Part shown: piece after piece, positions 8,254-15,471 of the stretch
Numbering within the stretch: position 1 is the stretch's first letter
Layout of the letters: every line of letters starts with the position of its first letter
IMG/VR virus record: IMGVR_UViG_3300042879_001337
Coordinates: 1 to 30,362 of that record
Direction: 5' to 3' (one strand)
DNA from: a virus
DNA: 30,362 bases
Translations under genes and position numbers: made by a program
Notes under the pieces: model-generated
Told to the model about the DNA's origin: nothing
What the model saw: only the letters and a program-made list of their open reading frames with translations
Databases searched by the model: none

Positions 8254-8786
8254 AAAAACTATTAATTTTGACACTTTGTGTGTTAGCATCTTGCAAATCA
8301 GTATGCAAAACAAACGGATTACAAACAACCCCAGATGTTCTAAACAAAACAACGGATACAGTTATAGCAAAAGATACTACTGCTGATCTTCCAAAAGGAT
8401 CTCATATTAAAACCGATTCAGAGAAAAAGACCGAAGTAACTCTAGAGCATGATACTGTGGTTATAATAAAACCAGAACCATCTGAAGAACCAATAATTGA
8501 AAAACCACAAGAAGTTATTGTTCCTAAAAATACTACTGTAATTCTACCAGAAAATACTAGTATTCAAACTGTTGATACAACCAAGGTTAATATTGAAGCA
8601 CAGACTGAAGTTCAATTACCTGTAGGGACAGAAGTAAAGATGAGTAGAGTGAATTGGTATGCTCTATTATTTTACTTTACATTGATCTTTGGTTTAGCAT
8701 GGTATTACCTTCAGGGTAAAGGTGAAGACAAAGATGGTGATGGTTTTATAGATCCAAAGAAAAAGAAATCAAAGAGCGGAAAATAA
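8250..8786 (+). CDS. Putative unimolecular spanin (lipoprotein with C-terminal TM)
   Basis: A 178-aa protein. The N-terminus is a lipoprotein signal (MKKLLILTLCVLASC) with lipobox LASC and Cys15 as the predicted lipidated residue; Lys follows, so outer-membrane sorting is expected. A Thr/Val/Pro-rich, probably beta-rich periplasmic region spans 20-130. A single TM helix (136-154, WYALLFYFTLIFGLAWYYL) is followed by a basic tail. An outer-membrane lipid anchor plus a C-terminal inner-membrane TM in one chain is the u-spanin architecture of phage T1 gp11. The cytoplasmic tail carries an EF-hand-like DKDGDGFID (160-168), which is odd. It overlaps the holin-like gene by ATGA. The last 18 nt overlap the convergent RuvC-like gene. 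Confidence 0.65.
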   Translation: MKKLLILTLCVLASCKSVCKTNGLQTTPDVLNKTTDTVIAKDTTADLPKGSHIKTDSEKKTEVTLEHDTVVIIKPEPSEEPIIEKPQEVIVPKNTTVILPENTSIQTVDTTKVNIEAQTEVQLPVGTEVKMSRVNWYALLFYFTLIFGLAWYYLQGKGEDKDGDGFIDPKKKKSKSGK

Positions 8787-9314
8787 AGTTTTACAAATAT
8801 AAAAAGAATCTACGATGTCAGTCACAGGACTCCCAACAAGTGTTTTGTTGGGAGTTATCATTTTGTGAAGGTCCAATCCAGTTTCTTTGTGAAAACAATC
8901 AACCATCATTTGTTTATCAGCATTTCCCTTTCCTGTTGCCAATTTTTTAACTTTGGTTGGTTCTATTATTTCAATTGGTATTGAATTTTGATATAACTTA
9001 TATTTTAAGATTCCTGTATTTTCCGCAATATTAAAAACTCTCCCAGTTGCATTATATGCATAACCTTCCAAACCAATCAAAGAACATCCCATACAAATAT
9101 CCATAACCCATTCTGAAATAGAATCATATCTTTCACAATCTTGATTGTAATCAGAAAACAACTCTCCGTGAATATTTCCACGGAAAGTCGTTGCATATTT
9201 TTTAGTATCTGTTAAAAAATAAAATGAACAGTTTTCAAAATTAAAAGATTTTTCAGTATTGTGTACACAAATAGAGGGTCCATTAAGAGAATAATCAATT
9301 CCTGCTATTATCAT
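8769..9314 (-). CDS. RuvC-like Holliday junction resolvase / RNase H-fold nuclease
   Basis: A 181-aa protein. IAGIDYSLNGPSICV at the N-terminus places the first acidic residue at Asp7, as in RuvC. IGLEGYA gives Glu83, and DIVDSFYICK at the C-terminus gives Asp166 and Asp169, completing a D-E-D-D active site of the RNase H fold. GKGNADKQMM is the usual substrate-side helix region. It probably resolves branched DNA before packaging, a role played by endonuclease VII in T4 itself. The gene is convergent with and overlaps the spanin-like gene. No clear ribosome binding site is visible before the ATG, so it may be read from upstream leftward transcripts. Confidence 0.8.
   Translation of the reverse strand: MIIAGIDYSLNGPSICVHNTEKSFNFENCSFYFLTDTKKYATTFRGNIHGELFSDYNQDCERYDSISEWVMDICMGCSLIGLEGYAYNATGRVFNIAENTGILKYKLYQNSIPIEIIEPTKVKKLATGKGNADKQMMVDCFHKETGLDLHKMITPNKTLVGSPVTDIVDSFYICKTLFSAL
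8829..8864 (+). terminator. Intrinsic terminator of the rightward operon, inside the convergent RuvC-like gene
   Basis: A perfect 11-bp stem (ACTCCCAACAA / TTGTTGGGAGT) with a 5-nt loop is followed on the + strand by TATCATTTT. It lies about 40 nt after the spanin-like stop codon and within the coding sequence of the opposing gene, whose codons for the TPNKTLVGSP region form the stem. Confidence 0.65.
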
Positions 9315-9347
9315 ACTAATATGTATGACTTTAATTTGATTTCACAT

Positions 9348-10994
9348 TTAATTTACAATTTTAACATTTGGCTCTATAAGATATGGTTGATTTCTTTGCT
9401 CCATACCATAATCCACTAGAGCAGTTGTTACTATATTTTTCAATAATACATTTTTAATGTTTAGTGCTTTGTCAGAATCAGTGGCATGCCTCTTCCATCT
9501 GATCGGTTGATCTTTGAATATTATGTTTTCCATCAATATATGATTAGCATCAATCATCCACCAAGATCCCGCAACAGAATCTCTGTCTTGTGAAACATCC
9601 CAGTTTACAAAAGCAGTATTATCATATTGCTGAGTACCAGTAACAGAACTACAATTCATTTGGAATGCTTGCATCCAGAATTTTCTTGCTTTGATGTTGT
9701 AGAAAATATTGTTTTCTCTTCTTGGATCTGCCACTGTCAATGAAAAGAAATGAACAAGATCGGCATGATCATCACCTATTCTGACATAATCATCAATAAA
9801 TGCATTTATATGAAGTCCTGTATTTGCTAATGGGGTATCTCCAGGTCTTATCAATTTTGAATTTATAGAAGTTGTTGCACTTCTCATAGTTCCTCTCGTA
9901 TTGTACATCTCACAATTAATGTAATATGTACCTATAAAATTAGAACTAAATTCACTTCCAAGAGTTGGACTTTTAAGTGTTCCATCTGCGTTGTATGCTT
10001 CATAAGTAGCGTAACAATTATTTACAGAAATAATAGAATCTAAATTTCCACCACTTCTTATTTGTGTGCTGGTGATCGTATCATCACAATAAAAAGTAAC
10101 ATTATTTACTTGAAGTAATTTTGTTCCATAATTACCAACACCAACCAATCTTACTTTATCTCTAGTAAGATTAGGTGCTGCTTGAATTGTGATAAATCTG
10201 CTTATAGTTGATGGTGATGGGAATGAAAAAGTACCTACACCATTTGTGTGAGTTCCTTCCATTAACATTATTTTAGCACCATCACAAATTCCATTTTGTG
10301 CAGTTCTAACTATTCTTAATGCTTTACCAATAGTTTTATATGGTTTTTCTTCTGACCCATCAGCAGTATCATCATTGCCATTCGGAGAAACATACATCAC
10401 AATACTTCTCAATGTTTGATGTGCATTCACATTTACAAACATTGAATGATTGCCATCTTTAAATTTAAGATTATTCTCTCCACCCGCTTTTATATTAGTC
10501 AAAGACCCCTGAAGAACTCTTGGCATTCCTATATTTGGGTATACTATAGCTCGAATTTCGATTAATCCATCTTGTGTTTTAGAGGGATCGATGTTTATGA
10601 AATATTCTTCTACATCATTTGATGAATTTAATTTCTTTTCAGTTATAGTTTTCCAACTTCCACCATTTACTGAAAATTCTACACGATTAATTCCACAAAC
10701 ATGAAATGCAATAACTCCCACAGAAAATATTGAACCATATTCTGTATAAGGTACTGTAGTCCATCTTGCTATTGCTTGTGCATCGTAACCCCAATCTGAT
10801 GGAGTTCCTGTATTGTATGGTTGTGTTGTAGGACCATTAAATCCTGTTCCAATATCCGCCGTTTCTATAGTTGGATTTTCTAAAAATATTGCAAGATCAA
10901 TTGCATTTACGATTCCATCTTTATTGTAGTCATACAAAGGATCATTTGTATTCCACGCATTTAATAATTTTGCTAGTTCTTCTGAATTTGACAT
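9348..10994 (-). CDS. Beta-helix surface/fibre protein with N-terminal dockerin-like EF-hand
   Basis: A 548-aa protein. Residues 22-33 (DYNKDGIVNAID) form an exact 12-residue EF-hand loop inside a dockerin-I-like segment (LLNAWN ... LAIFLEN), a type of module abundant in planctomycete exported proteins. Residues about 74-165 form an Ig-like domain (IARWTTVP; RVEFSVNGG). From about 200 a right-handed parallel beta-helix is suggested by VSPNGNDDTADGSEEKPYKTIGKAL and later short Asn/Val-rich repeats. It lacks a signal peptide. It is a paralogue of the next gene rightward (shared ARW-VP and SPNGND-like blocks). Strong ribosome binding site AAGGAGG before the ATG. Tail spike, fibre or adhesin is the likely role; enzymatic activity is not evident. 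Confidence 0.7.
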   Translation of the reverse strand: MSNSEELAKLLNAWNTNDPLYDYNKDGIVNAIDLAIFLENPTIETADIGTGFNGPTTQPYNTGTPSDWGYDAQAIARWTTVPYTEYGSIFSVGVIAFHVCGINRVEFSVNGGSWKTITEKKLNSSNDVEEYFINIDPSKTQDGLIEIRAIVYPNIGMPRVLQGSLTNIKAGGENNLKFKDGNHSMFVNVNAHQTLRSIVMYVSPNGNDDTADGSEEKPYKTIGKALRIVRTAQNGICDGAKIMLMEGTHTNGVGTFSFPSPSTISRFITIQAAPNLTRDKVRLVGVGNYGTKLLQVNNVTFYCDDTITSTQIRSGGNLDSIISVNNCYATYEAYNADGTLKSPTLGSEFSSNFIGTYYINCEMYNTRGTMRSATTSINSKLIRPGDTPLANTGLHINAFIDDYVRIGDDHADLVHFFSLTVADPRRENNIFYNIKARKFWMQAFQMNCSSVTGTQQYDNTAFVNWDVSQDRDSVAGSWWMIDANHILMENIIFKDQPIRWKRHATDSDKALNIKNVLLKNIVTTALVDYGMEQRNQPYLIEPNVKIVN

Positions 10995-11021
10995 TAGTTG
11001 TCCTCCTTAATAATATCTAGT

Positions 11022-11053
11022 GAAAAGAAACAACCCCCATTTCTGGGGGTTGT
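11022..11053 (-). terminator. GAAA-loop terminator hairpin between the two beta-helix genes
   Basis: On the minus strand a perfect 10-bp stem (ACAACCCCCA / TGGGGGTTGT) closes a GAAA tetraloop and is followed by TTTCTTTTC. It lies after the stop of the 523-aa gene and before the 548-aa gene. The 32-nt block is repeated at 12714-12745 with one mismatch. Confidence 0.75.
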
Positions 11054-11070
11054 CTTTCATTGAGTATTGT

Positions 11071-12642
11071 TTAGGATTTAGGAACGCTATTATAGCATCC
11101 ATATGCTTTCACACCGTTATATTCATAGCCACCTTCAATTGGTTTCCATTTTGCTCTTCTTCCAGTATCAGTAAATGTTGCAATATTATCCCAGTGAAGA
11201 TCGCAATCGGTGAGGATAACATCTTCCATATCTCTAGTTTCCCAACCATCTTCTGAAGTATCTCCACCGAAAAGCATCTTTTGATAAGGAGACTTGTGGT
11301 TGATGATAAGAATGTGGAATGCCTTATTATTAATCTGAGTAAACGGAGGTCCACCAGCGTTCACGATGTTCTTTCCCAATCTTGGTCGTGGAACATGGAT
11401 GAATGTATTGTTCACGAAAGCAGAATTACCAAAGTAACATTGCTTATCAACATCTGGAATAAATTCTGGTCTGTTTCCAAAAAACCAATCTCTTCCTGCC
11501 AAGACAGGTCTGGCGAAGATTCCCTGAACACAATCTACGCCAGTGGCATAGACTCCACTCATGATGACATTTTCGTGTGTTTCCCACATCTGATAAATGT
11601 CTGAATGTTTTGGAGTCAAGAACCCTGCAAAAGTATCAATTGTTACATTGAAGATTCCATTTGCCCTTGAGAATGCATCACCCCATATTCTGCGAATGGT
11701 TGAGTTTCTGACCATCGGTGTGCTGTTATATCCAGAGCAGAAGTTGCTGAGATGGCAGTCAGTGAAGAAGTGTTCTCCACCTATACATCTAAATACAACT
11801 GCATCTTTACCGTTGGTTGAGAGAGGAATGGACTTGTCTGGGTGTCCCTTATTCTGCAAACCATTCTCATACCATGCCTCATTGGATGGATTGATGAACT
11901 TGCAATTATCCCACCACATATCTTTTCCTGAGAAGTACCCGACTCTTCCAAAGTCTAGAGTAATATTTACCCAACGAATTGGAAGTTTACACCCAAATGA
12001 TGTGCTATTTGGTGTGGTAAAGACTGTATTTCCAGAACCACGAATTGTCAACCACTTACTTGGACCAGTTCCAGATGCGGTCTTCTTTGGTCTAATAAGT
12101 TCAAACTCTCCATCCCCAAATTGAATAGTATCACCACTTATAACAACGCTAAGTGCTTTCTGTGCTGTTCTAAATGGAGCAGAAATACCATCATTAGAAT
12201 CATTACCAGTAAGTTCAACTTTATATACTTTTCCAATATAAGTCTTTTCAAGAACTAAATTGTGAATGCCCAACTTTGAGACAAGTAATGGTTCAAGATA
12301 TGAAGATAAATTTTCATATCCTTTCTTTGGACCCACTGAATATGGTTCATCGAAAATTAATTCAGAACCATCATTTGCAATTACCTTTGCAGATACAGTG
12401 ATTGTATCACCAGGCAACAGAGTATCAAAATCAAAGTCAAAAGAGTATTCTTCAATCTTTGTCTTTTGATTTGATCTAATCTCTGTAATTACATGTGAAG
12501 TTGTTGTATTACCCTTCTTAACTGTATACTGAACTTCTTTAATTCCGTCTTTGTGATAAGCAACTAAACCAATCTGTTGCACTCCATCCAATACCTCATT
12601 CGGGACTCTTGCCCATCTCGCTATCGGTTTGATGTGTGACAT
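11071..12642 (-). CDS. Beta-helix surface/fibre protein, paralogue of the 548-aa protein
   Basis: A 523-aa protein. The start at 12642 (MSHIKPIARW) is chosen over an upstream in-frame codon at 12732 because AGGAGAAAGT precedes it. The N-terminal Ig-like part (IARWARVP, IKEVQYTV) and the beta-helix entry (VELTGNDSNDGISAPFRTAQ) match the neighbouring 548-aa protein, but the dockerin-like segment is absent. The C-terminal 300 residues are rich in Trp, Asn and Gly, with short turns as in right-handed beta-helices. It is probably a receptor-binding or depolymerising tail spike; no catalytic residues can be named. A late box and two hairpins lie in the 148 nt before it. Confidence 0.7.
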   Translation of the reverse strand: MSHIKPIARWARVPNEVLDGVQQIGLVAYHKDGIKEVQYTVKKGNTTTSHVITEIRSNQKTKIEEYSFDFDFDTLLPGDTITVSAKVIANDGSELIFDEPYSVGPKKGYENLSSYLEPLLVSKLGIHNLVLEKTYIGKVYKVELTGNDSNDGISAPFRTAQKALSVVISGDTIQFGDGEFELIRPKKTASGTGPSKWLTIRGSGNTVFTTPNSTSFGCKLPIRWVNITLDFGRVGYFSGKDMWWDNCKFINPSNEAWYENGLQNKGHPDKSIPLSTNGKDAVVFRCIGGEHFFTDCHLSNFCSGYNSTPMVRNSTIRRIWGDAFSRANGIFNVTIDTFAGFLTPKHSDIYQMWETHENVIMSGVYATGVDCVQGIFARPVLAGRDWFFGNRPEFIPDVDKQCYFGNSAFVNNTFIHVPRPRLGKNIVNAGGPPFTQINNKAFHILIINHKSPYQKMLFGGDTSEDGWETRDMEDVILTDCDLHWDNIATFTDTGRRAKWKPIEGGYEYNGVKAYGCYNSVPKS

Positions 12643-12713
12643 ACTTTCTCCTTTTTTGTTTCTGTATTTACATTCAACAGCGAATGTGTATTCAGAAATC
12701 GACACTATATGTA

Positions 12714-12745
12714 GAAAAGAAACAACCCCCATTTCTGGAGGTTGT
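12714..12745 (-). terminator. GAAA-loop terminator hairpin after the PEP-CTERM gene
   Basis: The second copy of the 32-nt block. On the minus strand the stem is ACAACCTCCA / TGGGGGTTGT; the single change leaves a G-U pair, so the hairpin is preserved. It is followed by TTTCTTTTC. It ends transcription from the PEP-CTERM gene, but it also lies downstream of the late box at 12783-12790, so it could attenuate that promoter. Confidence 0.7.
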
Positions 12746-12751
12746 CGGACC

Positions 12752-12766
12752 TGAGATGCTATCTCA
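12752..12766 (-). other. Short inverted repeat (TGAGAT/ATCTCA)
   Basis: A perfect 6-bp stem with a 3-nt loop located just downstream of the PEP-CTERM stop codon and before the terminator hairpin. It has no T-tract of its own. Possible mRNA 3' structure or operator; no further evidence. Confidence 0.35.
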
Positions 12767-12782
12767 AGTGGGGTATTATACC

Positions 12783-12790
12783 TATTTATA
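12783..12790 (-). promoter_or_regulatory. T4-type late promoter motif (TATAAATA) upstream of a beta-helix gene
   Basis: An exact TATAAATA on the minus strand directly after the PEP-CTERM stop codon. A second box, TATAAT preceded by AGG, follows at 12775-12780. Either could drive the 523-aa beta-helix gene with a leader of about 130 nt that contains two hairpins. Confidence 0.5.
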
Positions 12791-13459
12791 TTAGCGACGA
12801 CGGCGACCCATCAGACCCGCCATACCAAGAAGAGCAATTGCCCCAGGAGCAGGAGCGGAAAGAACAAACGCACCCCCTGCGGTATTACCGATGAATGTAG
12901 GAAGTGGTCGCCAATCGCCCCACTTGTTCTGTCCATTTTCATCAGTAAACCAGAAGTCTTGAACATTCTGACCCTGCGACCAAACAAATTGATCACCAGC
13001 AGCATCATTGAGTTGTGCTCCAATGTTCATAAAGTATGAACCTGAAGTAATCTGGAATGAAATTGGAACATAAAACTCATAGATTGCTTCACCAAAGAAA
13101 TTAGTTTCTCCAGTTGCAGTCGCAGTAATGTTTTCCAAATCAATAAATTGATTTGTAACTTGTGTTTCAAAGTCTGTATTCCAAACAACGATCTGGAAAC
13201 AATCAACATTTGAAAGACCCTGACCATTGAAACCATTCATAGAACCCCACCACTTCAATGAAGAAGTTGTGTATGAATCCTCAAGTTCAAATCCCTGAGC
13301 ACCACTCTGTGCATAAGTATATGCACCCTTTGATTCAAATGCATCAGAATAGAATCCAACAGTATCAACTACTGGATTGTTAACAACGATGAAATCTGCC
13401 ATTGCCTCAGCACCAAACATTACGGTTGCTACGATACTTGCCATTACATTCTTAATCAT
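12791..13459 (-). CDS. Secreted protein with PEP-CTERM (exosortase) sorting signal
   Basis: A 222-aa protein. The N-terminus is a Sec-type signal peptide (MIKNVMASIVATVMFG-AEAMA, cleavage likely after AMA at 21). The mature part is Asn/Gly/aromatic-rich and probably beta-sheet (many Phe and Trp, no catalytic motif). The C-terminus (about 203-222) reads PAPGAIALLGMAGLMGRRRR: a Pro-rich signature, a hydrophobic helix and an Arg cluster, the architecture of PEP-CTERM signals; the PAPG form is common in planctomycete proteins. PEP-CTERM proteins are processed by a host exosortase and exported to the surface or matrix. It is monocistronic, with a strong promoter and GGAG ribosome binding site upstream and a terminator after it. 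The 3' end is visibly more GC-rich than surrounding DNA, consistent with acquisition from a host. Its role is unknown. Confidence 0.8.
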   Translation of the reverse strand: MIKNVMASIVATVMFGAEAMADFIVVNNPVVDTVGFYSDAFESKGAYTYAQSGAQGFELEDSYTTSSLKWWGSMNGFNGQGLSNVDCFQIVVWNTDFETQVTNQFIDLENITATATGETNFFGEAIYEFYVPISFQITSGSYFMNIGAQLNDAAGDQFVWSQGQNVQDFWFTDENGQNKWGDWRPLPTFIGNTAGGAFVLSAPAPGAIALLGMAGLMGRRRR

Positions 13460-13473
13460 ATTTTTCTCCGTAA

Positions 13474-13490
13474 TCCCCCAACGAGGGGGA
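13474..13490 (-). promoter_or_regulatory. 5'-leader hairpin of the PEP-CTERM mRNA
   Basis: TCCCCC and GGGGGA flank a 5-nt loop. Given a start about 7 nt after the -10 box, the transcript would begin at about 13492, so this stem would sit at the very 5' end, ahead of the GGAG ribosome binding site. Such 5' hairpins can stabilise mRNA; the effect here is inferred. Confidence 0.45.
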
Positions 13491-13498
13491 GTTTTAGT

Positions 13499-13526
13499 AT
13501 TATACCATAACTACATTTTTTGTCAA
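13499..13526 (-). promoter_or_regulatory. Consensus sigma70-type promoter of the PEP-CTERM gene
   Basis: On the minus strand TTGACA (13521-13526) and TATAAT (13499-13504) are separated by exactly 16 bp, with TGG before the -10. Both boxes are perfect E. coli-type consensus. It overlaps the last codons of nrdJ. It belongs to the same promoter family as those before dut, the SpoU gene and the polymerase halves. Confidence 0.8.
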
Positions 13527-15448
13527 GTGGTAAGATCCACTATTTCACATTTATCTCCACTACATGCAAAAGTTTGTGAACTCTTGGTACTGTCTGTCTT
13601 TTCATAATTCTTGAGAAGTGACCAGTCTACATTCTTAGGCATTTCCACCGATAAGGCAGTATATGCAATCTTAGTGCATTCCTGATATGGTGCTTGCTGA
13701 TATGAGTGATCTGAATGCGGCAAGAACGAAATGCCACTGATCTCATCGAAATGCTTATACACGAATGCTCCTACCTCCATCCATTCGTGTTCTCTGACTG
13801 TAACTGTAATAGATGGTTTATGCTCACACCAGTGACGCTGATATGTCAACCACAATTCAAGATGTTCAATTGCAGACATATCATTACGAGTAACAGAACC
13901 CTCTGCCTTCATGGGGAATGAGAATACCATCGTGTGGTCTGGCTTCATCACGCAAGGTTCTGCGGGGAATCCTAGATCGATCATCATCTGACACAATGGA
14001 TCCTTGCGATCTGCACGAACGGTACGGATGTAGTATTCACTATGACGAGCATGAATACCAGATGCGGCATCAGTCAACTGTGAAACAGTTCCAGATGGTT
14101 TTATGCAAGTAATTGCAGCAGCAGGATTGATTCCAATCTTTTCTGCCCATTCTTTATTTGTAATTATTGCAATAGTTTTTAGATCTTGCAATACACCAGC
14201 AAGTAATTTATGATCCTTACTTCCCATTAGAACATTATCAAGAATACCTGTTAATGACACTCCAAGCAATGCTTCTTCCTGACAATTCTTTTTCCACTCT
14301 GATGAGAGGTACGGAAAATGTGTAAGCGATGCTTGGAATGTTCCGAGAATAGAAGCAATTCGAATCTTACGAGCGATATCATTTTGTGTATCTTCTGGAC
14401 GAATTACAACTTCAGTAAGGTTGCAAAATTCACGATCCCGAAGAATAATTTCAGAGCAAGGATTCGTTCCAAACTCATAGGATGAGTCACGGCGATCTCC
14501 AAGTTTACTAACAGTTCGTCTGCAAGCATCACGATTGAAAATACCGCGTTCTCCACTCTTTGACTTATAAAGTGAAACCCATTCATCCATAAAAATACCA
14601 ATCTCTGGTTTCTCCTTGTATGCAACTGAGTTGTTTGCAAGTGCGCGTTGTGGATTCTCATTCCACCATGCACCAGACTTTGCATCTCTCATTCTTTCAT
14701 CTGTGAGATTCGATAGGCTAATAAGAGCAGATCTACGGACTCCTCCGACCACGACAATTTCCGCAATCTTGCATACGATGTCGTGACATTCGATTGATGT
14801 GAGTTTTCTTCCCGCTGCTCTCTTAAAAGTATCACAGGTGAATTTGAAAAGATCTTCGAGAGGTCTTGGTCCACTTGCTCTCCCACCAAAAGTTTTGAGT
14901 CTTGCCCCAGAAGGACGAACTTTTGATATGTCCCACTGTGGTATTTGACCTCCAATGAGTAAGGAGATAAGTTCTTTATAAGCCTTAGCCCAACCAGCCT
15001 TGCTATCTTCCACAATAATTGTAGTATCGCTAGGACTGAAGTGTTCAGCGATTGTAGGAAGTTTTTCAACATACTGTCTCTCCACAGAAAAACCAACACC
15101 AGTTCCACACATCAAGATGTATAAAATTTCATCAAACGCTCTTACACGATTAATTGCAACATATGAACAGTTATATCCTGCGGTATTATCTCGTCTTAAT
15201 GCTTCTCCTGCGGTCATCAGTGCGCGCATAGAAGGCATTACTTCAAGATTAAGAACAGCATTCTCTAGTTCAGAACGAAGTTCTGATGACATTATATAAC
15301 TATTATTTTCTTTGAGTTGAACTTCAAAGAAATCAAAATATCTTTTGACGGTTTCTTCCCAAGATTCTCTACGCTTTTCTTTCTCAATCCATCTTGCATA
15401 TCGTGAAGTATGGATAAATTTTTGATAATCTGACGGCAATTCTTTCAT
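13523..15448 (-). CDS. nrdJ: Adenosylcobalamin-dependent (class II) ribonucleotide reductase
   Basis: A 641-aa enzyme that reduces ribonucleotides to deoxyribonucleotides using coenzyme B12. Visible residues aligned to Lactobacillus RTPR: Cys94 (GYNCSYV) and Cys342 (FCNLTEV) for the substrate disulfide, Cys331 and Glu333 in NPCSEI for the thiyl radical and acid, and a C-terminal Cys629-x4-Cys634 pair (CSGDKC) for re-reduction. PSGTVSQLTDAASGIHARHS is a conserved loop. It is somewhat shorter than the 739-aa RTPR. AAGGAG precedes the ATG. It lies 23 nt after thyX in the same direction, forming a dNTP-supply unit with it and the replication genes. It needs host or environmental B12. Confidence 0.93.
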   Translation of the reverse strand: MKELPSDYQKFIHTSRYARWIEKEKRRESWEETVKRYFDFFEVQLKENNSYIMSSELRSELENAVLNLEVMPSMRALMTAGEALRRDNTAGYNCSYVAINRVRAFDEILYILMCGTGVGFSVERQYVEKLPTIAEHFSPSDTTIIVEDSKAGWAKAYKELISLLIGGQIPQWDISKVRPSGARLKTFGGRASGPRPLEDLFKFTCDTFKRAAGRKLTSIECHDIVCKIAEIVVVGGVRRSALISLSNLTDERMRDAKSGAWWNENPQRALANNSVAYKEKPEIGIFMDEWVSLYKSKSGERGIFNRDACRRTVSKLGDRRDSSYEFGTNPCSEIILRDREFCNLTEVVIRPEDTQNDIARKIRIASILGTFQASLTHFPYLSSEWKKNCQEEALLGVSLTGILDNVLMGSKDHKLLAGVLQDLKTIAIITNKEWAEKIGINPAAAITCIKPSGTVSQLTDAASGIHARHSEYYIRTVRADRKDPLCQMMIDLGFPAEPCVMKPDHTMVFSFPMKAEGSVTRNDMSAIEHLELWLTYQRHWCEHKPSITVTVREHEWMEVGAFVYKHFDEISGISFLPHSDHSYQQAPYQECTKIAYTALSVEMPKNVDWSLLKNYEKTDSTKSSQTFACSGDKCEIVDLTT

Positions 15449-15471
15449 AACAACTCCTTTAAAACGGTATC

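Noticed and set aside
9315-9347. Terminator or promoter between the RuvC-like and beta-helix genes
   Set aside because: Only AT-rich sequence with a weak palindrome; no T-tract, -10/-35 pair or late box could be supported.
11597-12124. 175-codon + strand ORF opposite the 523-aa beta-helix gene
   Set aside because: It runs antisense to a gene with clear motifs and ribosome binding site; its translation has no recognisable feature.
14689-15108. 139-codon minus-strand ORF inside nrdJ
   Set aside because: Different frame of a gene with complete RNR active-site motifs; composition Leu/Ser-rich without motif.
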